Origin: an uncultured bacterium
GTDB taxonomy: Bacteria > Bacillota > Clostridia > Christensenellales > Pumilibacteraceae
Length of the DNA stretch: 12,197 bases
Direction: 5' to 3'
Assembly: GCA_949747725.1 (NCBI GenBank)
Contig: CATKFJ010000187.1
Location: 1-12,197, forward strand
Positions 5,346-12,197 of the stretch are shown here, in pieces; positions within the stretch are counted from its first letter, which is position 1, and every line of letters starts with the position of its first letter. The position numbers were made by a program, and so were the translations under genes. The notes under the pieces are model-generated. The model was not told where the DNA came from, made no database searches, and saw only the letters and a program-made list of their open reading frames with translations.

Positions 5346-7763
5346 TCACGGCTGAACGTTTTCGGAATCGTTCGGATCGACTTCGGGTTCGGTTTCTTCG
5401 GGAATATCCGTGCCTTCGTAATTCCAAACGACGTTATTCTTTATTTCGTTTTTATTCGTCCAACTGTTATTCCACCCCGTAGGCTTACTGCCAAACGGCG
5501 TATACACTTTTAAATCCAAGGAACAATTATTAAAAGCGCCGCTTGCGATAGTAGTAACCTTACTGCCGATAAATATGGATTTTAACCCTGTACAGCCGTA
5601 AAAAGCACTGCCACCGATATTTGTCACACTGCCTAAATTTACTTTATTGAGTCCGATACAGCCATAAAAAGCATATGATTGCAAAGCAGACACACCTGTA
5701 AGATCGACAGTCGTAATTTTTTTACAATTTCTGAAAACATATGTTCCCAATGTTACGGCATCACTATCGAATTTAATATCGATATTAAGTTTTGCACAAC
5801 CGTCAAAAGCGTAGTTCCCTATGTTCGTAACCTTAGCCAAACCTCTAAACACTTTTTCTCCGCCCTCTTCCTCGGGATCGGCGTAGTAACCGATCGTTTC
5901 AAGATTAGAACAATTCTGGAAAGCATATATCCCTATAGTGACAAGTGATTCCGGTAAAACGATGTTTTTAATATTCGTATTGCCGACAAACGCATACTGA
6001 GAGATTGCAGTTGTGCCGGCTTTTATCGTGTAGTCCGCGGCAGAACCGTAATAAAGCACAAGTGTTGTTCCTTGATATACGGCGTTTCCGTCGCTCATGT
6101 TATCGGAATTTGCACTGTATTTGAAAGTCATGTCGGCAGGACAATTTTTAAACGCATCTTGCCCTACTTGCGTTACACCCGGCATTATGACCGTTTTGAG
6201 ATTTGTACAACCGTTAAACGTATTTTTTGCGATAAGAGTAACAGACATAGGTATGTTTATAATTTCGAGCGATTCGCAATTTTGGAAAGTTCCGGCATCC
6301 GTCGTTATAGATACCGTACCGCTTCCTCCTATCCTTTGAAGATTAGGTCCGAGCGTAATATTTTTCAATGAGGTGCAACCTATAAACGCTTTCTGTCCCA
6401 AATATTCTCCTATTCCGGACAAATCCGCGTTTACTAACGACTCACAGCCGTTAAACGCATCTTGCCCTACAATTTGCACTTTTTTAAGATCTATTTCATT
6501 GAGCGACGTGCAGCCGTGGAAAGCATGCGTTTTTACTTCGGTAACTCCGTCATGCATTATAACGGATTTAAGATCGGAACAATCTTGGAATAAATACTCG
6601 TTGATAACCGACACATTCTTCGGGATTGTTATAGACACTATACCCGAGTTTTGGAACGCGCCTTTCTTGCTACCGCCTTTTATCTCTTTGACCGTATCGG
6701 GCAACGATATTTCCGTCAAATCCGCACAATCCATAAATGAACCGGATGCAATAGTTTGAAGGTTCGAATTTTCTTCAAAGTCTATTTTTGTAAAAGCGCT
6801 GCCTTTAAATACGCTTGAGCCTGAAATACCTACACCTATTGCCGTTACGCTCGACGGTATACACAGTTCGATTTCGGTCTTTTTAACTGTTTCTTCACCC
6901 GTGGTTTCGTCGATCTCCGTCACGGTCTTGGGCACGGCAGTTCCGCAATTTTCGAATGCACGGCCTCCTATAGCTTGAATACCGCTCGGCAGCTTTACCG
7001 TGGTCTTTGTGGGATCGTTTGAATCCTCAACGCCGATGCGAGACAATGCCGTACAACCCTTAAACGTATATCCCGCAATATATTGAAGAGTACTGTTATT
7101 TCCGAAAGTCACCGTAGCCAATGACGTACAATCCTCGAATACATAGCCGCTCGTTTCACCTGAGTAATCTTTAAGACCTTCTTTTCCCAACGCAGTAACG
7201 CCGCTCGGGATATATATATAAGTTATAGCAGTTCCCTTAAACGAACATTGACCTATCGTCGTAAGCGTACTCGTTTTGTTGATATTTACCGTATTAAGCG
7301 AAGTACAGCCTTGGAATGTTCCGGCACTGTTAAAAGATGTTGCGCTCGGGGTGCCGCTGCTTTGCGCCCTGCCGTCTATGATCTTTACCGAATCGGGGAT
7401 ATCTATACGCTTGAGCGAAGTACAGTTATAGAACGCAGCTCCGCAAATACGCTCGACGGAATCGGGAATATTTATTGAAGTCAACGAAGTACAGCTTGCA
7501 AACATACCGAACGATATTGCTTCGATCTTATTGGAATTGATCGTTACCGTTTCCAAACTGCTGCAACCGGCAAACACACTGCCAATTGAACCCAAACTGC
7601 TTGAACCTTCCAAGTATACATAACCGTAAGTAGCGGAAACGCCTACTTTTTCCACATTTTGGGGAACTTTAATACTTTTCAACTTCGAACAGTTTTGGAA
7701 TGCGTTTTGATAAATATCAACCAAATTACTCGTATCGTTCAATACGACTTTTTCCAAGCTCTT
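5346..7763 (-). CDS. C-terminal part of giant BspA-type LRR protein, beyond in-frame TGA
   Basis: This stretch continues the reading frame of the upstream giant LRR gene after the TGA at 7764-7766, beginning with codons for K and S and then LEKVVL. It is not a natural gene start. The first possible initiator is a TTG at 7757-7755 (803 residues from there) with no convincing ribosome site, and it falls in the middle of a repeat. The whole length is LRR_5 repeats of about 23 residues with consensus AFxxCxxLxxVxIP, for example AFYGCTGLKSIFIGSKV near the end. Longer acidic inserts such as EIDETTGEETVKK interrupt it. It ends with VYTPFGSKPTGWNNSW, VVWNYEG and an acidic tail rich in E, D and P. I see no LPXTG motif, membrane helix or other surface anchor. 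If the TGA is a true stop this part is probably untranslated; if it is an error or read through, it is the C-terminal third of one protein. Confidence 0.8.
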   Translation of the reverse strand, partial: KSLEKVVLNDTSNLVDIYQNAFQNCSKLKSIKVPQNVEKVGVSATYGYVYLEGSSSLGSIGSVFAGCSSLETVTINSNKIEAISFGMFASCTSLTSINIPDSVERICGAAFYNCTSLKRIDIPDSVKIIDGRAQSSGTPSATSFNSAGTFQGCTSLNTVNINKTSTLTTIGQCSFKGTAITYIYIPSGVTALGKEGLKDYSGETSGYVFEDCTSLATVTFGNNSTLQYIAGYTFKGCTALSRIGVEDSNDPTKTTVKLPSGIQAIGGRAFENCGTAVPKTVTEIDETTGEETVKKTEIELCIPSSVTAIGVGISGSSVFKGSAFTKIDFEENSNLQTIASGSFMDCADLTEISLPDTVKEIKGGSKKGAFQNSGIVSITIPKNVSVINEYLFQDCSDLKSVIMHDGVTEVKTHAFHGCTSLNEIDLKKVQIVGQDAFNGCESLVNADLSGIGEYLGQKAFIGCTSLKNITLGPNLQRIGGSGTVSITTDAGTFQNCESLEIINIPMSVTLIAKNTFNGCTNLKTVIMPGVTQVGQDAFKNCPADMTFKYSANSDNMSDGNAVYQGTTLVLYYGSAADYTIKAGTTAISQYAFVGNTNIKNIVLPESLVTIGIYAFQNCSNLETIGYYADPEEEGGEKVFRGLAKVTNIGNYAFDGCAKLNIDIKFDSDAVTLGTYVFRNCKKITTVDLTGVSALQSYAFYGCIGLNKVNLGSVTNIGGSAFYGCTGLKSIFIGSKVTTIASGAFNNCSLDLKVYTPFGSKPTGWNNSWTNKNEIKNNVVWNYEGTDIPEETEPEVDPNDSENVQP

Positions 7764-7766
7764 TCA
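7764..7766 (-). other. In-frame TGA interrupting the giant LRR gene at a conserved Cys position
   Basis: The codons around it read YAFSG-TGA-KSLEKVVL, and the repeat consensus is AFxGCxSLxxVxL. The TGA therefore replaces the loop Cys (TGT or TGC), one base change away. Both flanking parts are in the same frame with no other stop or frameshift over 2283 codons. It may be a recent nonsense mutation, a sequencing or consensus error, or a recoded codon. Confidence 0.95.
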
Positions 7767-10700
7767 ACCGCTAAACGCATACGAACCTATATACGTCACA
7801 CAATCGGGAATGGTAATCTCGGTCAATCCCGCATTTTGGAAAATGCCGTAAGGCAATACTGCGTAATTGTACCCGTCTTCGAAATCAACGGTCGTAAGGG
7901 CGGCACAACCTTTAAATGTATTGGCTGCTTTATCAACACTTGTTCCTCCCGATTCATTTACTCTGATGGACTTCAATCTCTTCGGCAAAACGATAGAAGT
8001 AATACCTGAATTTTCAAAAGCGTTTGTGCCGATTTCGAGATCCAATTCCGACGGAGCGAACGTTATTTTTCCGAATCGCTTGATACCGTTAAACGCACGC
8101 GCGCTTATTACCGCAACATCGGCAGGTATTTCCAAATCCTTTAACTGTACGTCCGCACCGTACTCGCTGTCCTTATCCGCATCGCAATACGCTATAGCCT
8201 TTACTCCGTTTTCTGTCAAGTACCATATCCGCGTATCTTCGTCGATCTGAAGATTGCCGCCGTCGCGCGTTACAAGCTTAGGTATGGCTTTACTCGTATC
8301 GAGTATATTGCCTATACTTGCCGCAGTTAAGTTAAGCGGCAACGTGACCGTTATTGTAGAGTTCACATAATTTAAAAACGGCATTGCCCCTACGGTTTTT
8401 ACGTTTGCCGGCAATTCTATGGACGTTAGCAAAGTTCCCTCAAACGCGCGTTTTCCAATACTCTCGAGCTTGCAATTTCCGTCAAAGACCATACGCGTGA
8501 TCTGATGATAATTAGCTTTCTGACTATTATTACGATAGAACGCAAAATTACCTATTTTCTTCAAACGCGCAGGCAAAGATATTTCGGTAAGCCCGTTGCA
8601 TCCGTAAAAAATCAGTTCTTGATTATTCGCTAAATTTCCTGTACCGGCATCCTCTAATACAAAGTCAGGCAAAGTACGTTTTTCCGAATTTTCGTCATTC
8701 GGGTCTATGGGGACTTCCAATAAATCGGAATTTTCGAAACAAACGGCTGTTATATCATTACAAAAAGCAAATGCCGACGGTCTCACGGTTGTAGCTCTAT
8801 CTGAAATTTCAACGCTTCCGACTCTTCCCATCGGACAGAACAATACCTTGGATAAGTCCCCTGTATACAGCACGTTATCGTATATTGCAAACGTAGTACA
8901 TCCTTCTTCTATTGTCAACCTTTGTAAACTTCTTGTGAAATGAGCAATCGCCGACGATGTCGACTTTTCAGCAAATGTAACGGCATAGTTATAATTAAGA
9001 AGCGAGCCGGAAACGGTTGAACCGAATTCAAACACATCGTATTCACTTAATAAACCGCTTATTCTGTTTGGTAAATTAAGCTCTTCAAGGCTCGTACAAC
9101 CGTAAAACGCACTCGCTCCGAACGACAGTTCTCTTGTTCCGTTCGGCGTGAATATAATATTGTTTAACCGATTGCAATTCTTAAACGCTCCGACGCCTAT
9201 TCCACGAATATTGTTTACGTTTCCTACGGTGGTGGGTATCGTAACGTCGGTCAAATACGAGCAACCGAAGAAAGCATTTTCGGGAACATATTGTAAGCGT
9301 TCCGGCAACACTACAGTCGTCAAGGATGTATTACTCGAGAATACTCCGACGCCCAAAACCAAATCATTGGGATTATCCGACGATACGGCAAATACATATT
9401 GAGAAACACCGCAAGAGCGGAATGCATATTGACCTATTTCTTCTACAGTGCTCGGAATAACGATAGCTTTTAAATCGGCAAGTCCGTCAAACGCGCTGTC
9501 GCCTATTGTCTTTAAGCCCTCGTTAAGTATAGTATCACCGTCAACAACGCCTCCGACTATCTTATCGCCCGTAAGACCCGTACTCTTAAAGCATTCGTTA
9601 CCTATTGAAACGGTGCGCGACGGCAGATTTATCGAAGCAAGCGCCGAACACCCCTTAAACGCCGCATTGCCGATAGTAAGAGGGTTGTCGGCTACATTTC
9701 CTTCGTCGACAAACGTAACGGTGGTTAAATCCTTGCAACCCTCAAAAGCGCTATTACCTATGCTTGATATATGCATCGGAATATTTATGGACTTCAAGCC
9801 GCTGACATTGGCGAATATATTGTTATCTAACGATAAAACCGTATCGGGAATTTGATATACACCGTCGGTTCCCGTATAAACAGACGGGAAATACAGTATC
9901 CTTGTTCGTCCGTTATTATAAAGTACGCCGTTAGCATCGGATTCGTATCTATCGTTACCCGAAACGTCAAAAGCCGTTATACCGCTGCCGCGGAATACGT
10001 CTTTCAAGTTGATATCCCCTACGTTTTGCGTAATGGCAACGCTTGTAAGCTTTTTGCACCCGTTAAATACCGTAGAACCGAATACCAAGTCGGACTTGAT
10101 ATGACTTAAATCGACGTTAGCCAAATCGGAATTACCATCGAATGCATTGTTTCCTATACTGTTTAAAGAATACGGCAATACAAGCGAATTTAGCTCTGTA
10201 GTCGTTATTCCGCATTTATAAAACGCCTTTTCGCCTATAGATCGCACGCCGCTGCTCGAAACAGGAACAAACACACCACCGTTTAAAGCGCCGTCCTCTT
10301 CGAATAATACCGTAGTTAATTTCGAACACTCTGCAAATGCTTCTTTACCTATAACAAGATTATTTGAAACGTTTTGCGAAGCAGATGCGGCAAACGTAAC
10401 TTTGTTCAATTTCGCGGCTTTATAGAACGCGCGTTCGCCTATTTCTTGCATGTTTGCACGAAATACTATCTCTTCGAGCCACAATCCACCGTGTTTATTC
10501 GGATTAGACGCTGTCGGTTCTCCATGGTAATTGACATCGGATACACCCGATGTATCGAATGCTTTATCTGCTATTTTCGTAATACTGCTTGCAACAACAT
10601 ATGTTTTGATTTCAGACCACACGGGGAAATATATTATAGTATCCTTTGCTGCGTTAAGCAAAACGCCGTTATCATCGGACGCGTATGCTATATTCGCACT

Positions 10701-12197
10701 TCCCCTGTCTTCGACTTTAATTTCTTTAAAGCTATAATTATCGAATACCTCATGTAGCGTAATATTCTCAAATTCGGCAAGCCGTGCCGGCAATGTAATG
10801 GAAGTTAGCTTATTACACCTTTCTCCTATTGCGGCAGGATGCATTTTCAACGGCTCCAAGCTCTGTCCCGACGGAGTGGGTTGGAACGTGAGTTTGGTAA
10901 GATTGGAACATCTATAAAAAGCATCTATAGCTATTCGCGTTACACCGTACGGCACAACAATCTCGGTCAATTCCGAGCTGTAAAATGCTTGAGTCAATAT
11001 GCTTGTCACATCGCTCGGCATATTATAAGTACCCGTTAATTTTCTTGGTGTAAATTGAAGCTCTACGGCATTATCGATTTCGTTTCTGCGAAGTAACGCG
11101 CCGTATTCGTCTGCTCTATAAACGGGATCGTACTCTATACCACTCTCATATACTATAAATTTTTCTACTCCGTATCTATAGAATGCGTTGTCGGCTACAA
11201 ATCTTACCGTATCGGGAATATAAATAATATCCAAATGTGACGCTGTTATGAATGCATTATCATTTATAGCCACTACTTTTTTACCGTTATATGTGGCAGG
11301 TATTACAAGATCGGTCACAAGCGATATTTGCCAGCCTTGATATGCGGCGTAACCTTCGCCGTCGCGTATAAAGCTTAAAGTTTCGTAATATACGGCATAC
11401 AACGTTAAACCGTCTATCGCATTAAACCATGCCTTTTCGCTTACCCCTCGCACGTTGGTGTATCTTGTTCCCCGTCCGTCCGCCGAATCAAACCATCCGG
11501 CAAACATATACATAGCTTTATCATCGGATAATGTCGGATACGGCAAAGTGTAGTCGCTATCGTAAGTGACTTTCATGCTCGTTATATTTCCGACGCCTAT
11601 CGTTCCGTAATTGAGATTGACCGAATATGTTTTTGCAGTCCAACCGGCATAATACGTTACGTCATCCGTCCCTACAAACGATACGCCGTCCACTGCCGTG
11701 CCGTTATCCGCCGAAGTGTACCAATTATTGAATTCATACCCAAGCCTTGAAGTAAGCGGCAACGACAACTTATCGCCGTTCGCTCTGTAAACACTATCAA
11801 TATTAACGCCGCCGTTGGGATCGAGCGCGATCTCAAACGCGGAAACGTTAACGGTGCTCCAACCGCTCTTATTGCCTTCCTTGTCTATAAGCCGCACGCC
11901 TACTACGTTGTTCTTTGCCGTAAGCTTTACTTCCGTACTCGTCGCGCCCTGCGCAACGGCTACCGCCGCGCCGCCGTTCACCTGCACTTCGTAGCTTACC
12001 GCGCTTATCGCGTGCGACCAGCTCAATTCGTTATACACGCTCCCGTCGGCATGCGTTACGGGACCGTATTCTACATTCGTGATGTTCTCGTTGTATCGCA
12101 GCTTTAACGCATTGCTCGCATACGAATTGTTATCCACGTCGGCGCTCACCGCTACCACCGTTATTTCGTACACGCTGTCGAGTACCCAATCTATTCC
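7764..12197 (-). CDS. Giant surface-type protein: FN3-like, InlB-type repeats and BspA LRRs; 5' end outside window, ends at TGA
   Basis: The frame is open to the right window edge, so the true start lies outside. The GTG at 12173 is internal, because eight sense codons precede it. The visible order is: the tail of one fibronectin-III-like domain, a second FN3-like domain at about 12092-11835 (with YNELSWSHAISAVSYEVQV), two InlB B-repeat/Listeria-Bacteroides-type beta-grasp repeats at about 11834-11382 (LGYEFNNWYTSADNGT, then MYMFAGWFDSADGRGTRYTN), and BspA LRRs from about 11381 onward. Three or more islands of the NGVLY...LYFP type break the repeats into blocks. This architecture is typical of large secreted adhesin-like proteins of gut clostridia. 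A signal peptide would be expected upstream but cannot be seen. The frame stops at TGA 7766-7764, after YAFSG, in mid-repeat, and resumes at once in the same frame. The function is inferred to be adhesion or binding; no ligand can be named. Confidence 0.85.
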   Translation of the reverse strand, partial: GIDWVLDSVYEITVVAVSADVDNNSYASNALKLRYNENITNVEYGPVTHADGSVYNELSWSHAISAVSYEVQVNGGAAVAVAQGATSTEVKLTAKNNVVGVRLIDKEGNKSGWSTVNVSAFEIALDPNGGVNIDSVYRANGDKLSLPLTSRLGYEFNNWYTSADNGTAVDGVSFVGTDDVTYYAGWTAKTYSVNLNYGTIGVGNITSMKVTYDSDYTLPYPTLSDDKAMYMFAGWFDSADGRGTRYTNVRGVSEKAWFNAIDGLTLYAVYYETLSFIRDGEGYAAYQGWQISLVTDLVIPATYNGKKVVAINDNAFITASHLDIIYIPDTVRFVADNAFYRYGVEKFIVYESGIEYDPVYRADEYGALLRRNEIDNAVELQFTPRKLTGTYNMPSDVTSILTQAFYSSELTEIVVPYGVTRIAIDAFYRCSNLTKLTFQPTPSGQSLEPLKMHPAAIGERCNKLTSITLPARLAEFENITLHEVFDNYSFKEIKVEDRGSANIAYASDDNGVLLNAAKDTIIYFPVWSEIKTYVVASSITKIADKAFDTSGVSDVNYHGEPTASNPNKHGGLWLEEIVFRANMQEIGERAFYKAAKLNKVTFAASASQNVSNNLVIGKEAFAECSKLTTVLFEEDGALNGGVFVPVSSSGVRSIGEKAFYKCGITTTELNSLVLPYSLNSIGNNAFDGNSDLANVDLSHIKSDLVFGSTVFNGCKKLTSVAITQNVGDINLKDVFRGSGITAFDVSGNDRYESDANGVLYNNGRTRILYFPSVYTGTDGVYQIPDTVLSLDNNIFANVSGLKSINIPMHISSIGNSAFEGCKDLTTVTFVDEGNVADNPLTIGNAAFKGCSALASINLPSRTVSIGNECFKSTGLTGDKIVGGVVDGDTILNEGLKTIGDSAFDGLADLKAIVIPSTVEEIGQYAFRSCGVSQYVFAVSSDNPNDLVLGVGVFSSNTSLTTVVLPERLQYVPENAFFGCSYLTDVTIPTTVGNVNNIRGIGVGAFKNCNRLNNIIFTPNGTRELSFGASAFYGCTSLEELNLPNRISGLLSEYDVFEFGSTVSGSLLNYNYAVTFAEKSTSSAIAHFTRSLQRLTIEEGCTTFAIYDNVLYTGDLSKVLFCPMGRVGSVEISDRATTVRPSAFAFCNDITAVCFENSDLLEVPIDPNDENSEKRTLPDFVLEDAGTGNLANNQELIFYGCNGLTEISLPARLKKIGNFAFYRNNSQKANYHQITRMVFDGNCKLESIGKRAFEGTLLTSIELPANVKTVGAMPFLNYVNSTITVTLPLNLTAASIGNILDTSKAIPKLVTRDGGNLQIDEDTRIWYLTENGVKAIAYCDADKDSEYGADVQLKDLEIPADVAVISARAFNGIKRFGKITFAPSELDLEIGTNAFENSGITSIVLPKRLKSIRVNESGGTSVDKAANTFKGCAALTTVDFEDGYNYAVLPYGIFQNAGLTEITIPDCVTYIGSYAFSG
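11382..11834 (-). repeat. Two tandem InlB/Listeria-Bacteroides-type beta-grasp repeats within the giant protein
   Basis: The two units are about 68 and 83 residues. Each shows the family pattern of an N-terminal strand ending in a short Gly-rich turn (LDPNGG, LNYGTIG), a central GY.F..W or M.FAGW segment, the WYTSADNGT or WFDSADGRGT motif, and a closing TYYAGW or TLYAVY strand. Such repeats normally link or project binding domains from the cell surface. Here they stand between the FN3-like part and the LRR part. Confidence 0.8.
11835..12092 (-). other. Fibronectin type III-like domain within the giant protein
   Basis: About 86 residues show the FN3 pattern: an early strand, a LSW tryptophan followed by YEVQVNG, a T-rich loop, and a final VGVRLIDKEGNKSGWSTV strand pair. 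The segment before it, ending in YEITVVAVSADVDNNSYAS, looks like the closing strands of another FN3 domain. At least two in tandem are therefore likely, the first cut by the window edge. Confidence 0.6.

Noticed and set aside
4622..5482. A 286-codon open frame on the plus strand
   Set aside because: It runs antisense through the flavodoxin gene, its promoter, a terminator hairpin and the end of the giant LRR gene, which a true gene would not do.
7700..7766. Selenocysteine insertion at the internal TGA
   Set aside because: Sec for Cys would fit the position, but downstream I find only a weak five-pair hairpin (CGTAT/ATACG) about twenty bases on, without a clear bacterial SECIS loop, and an LRR structural Cys has no need of Sec. 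It is not excluded without a search for sel genes.
91..7766. Genetic code with TGA reassigned to an amino acid
   Set aside because: TGA ends potB exactly where potC starts, and ends the giant gene just before a strong terminator. The internal TGA also sits at a Cys site, not the Trp or Gly expected from known bacterial reassignments.
5346..11381. A CRISPR-like or DNA tandem-repeat array
   Set aside because: The periodicity is at the protein level (LRR units of about 23 residues) with strongly diverged DNA; there are no identical repeats with regular spacers.
12171..12173. GTG as the start of the giant LRR gene
   Set aside because: The frame stays open to the window edge and the preceding codons fit the closing strands of an FN3 domain, so the gene begins outside the window.

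Overview
This window reads as a stretch of chromosome from an anaerobic, low-to-mid GC Bacillota, most likely an uncultured gut clostridium. That placement is an inference. It rests on vegetative sigma-A promoters of Gram-positive type, strong GGAGG-type ribosome sites, a Clostridia-style regulator-potABC operon, a clostridial flavodoxin-domain protein and very large BspA-type leucine-rich-repeat (LRR) proteins. Every gene I can support lies on the minus strand, so transcription runs from right to left.

From right (upstream) to left (downstream), the layout is as follows. (1) Positions 12197-5346 hold a giant surface-type protein that enters the window already in progress: a fibronectin-III-like domain, two InlB/Listeria-Bacteroides-type repeats, then a very long run of BspA LRRs. 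The reading frame is open for 2283 codons except for one in-frame TGA at 7764-7766, exactly where the repeat consensus expects Cys. It ends at 5346 and is followed by a good rho-independent terminator (5281-5320). (2) Positions 5263-3317 hold a two-gene unit with a perfect-consensus promoter: a flavodoxin-fold protein with an altered FMN phosphate loop, then a 396-residue LRR protein with no signal peptide. This unit is closed by a terminator at 3240-3269. (3) Positions 3186-1 hold a spermidine/putrescine ABC transporter operon: an XRE-cupin regulator, potA, potB and the first 31 codons of potC. Its near-consensus promoter abuts two perfect 10-bp inverted repeats. One lies just downstream of the -10 box and probably spans the transcription start; the other lies at and upstream of the -35 box.

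The pot genes form one translationally coupled system. PotA hydrolyses ATP, PotB and PotC form the channel, and the binding protein PotD would be expected beyond the left edge. The XRE-cupin protein probably senses a polyamine or a related small molecule and represses its own promoter. The flavodoxin/LRR pair and the giant LRR protein have no evident biochemical link to polyamine transport. The observations most worth a second look are the in-frame TGA in the giant gene, the paired palindromes around the pot promoter, the flavodoxin-LRR pairing, and the enlarged PotA with a second TOBE-like module. There is no RNA gene, CRISPR array, insertion sequence or phage gene that I can support.
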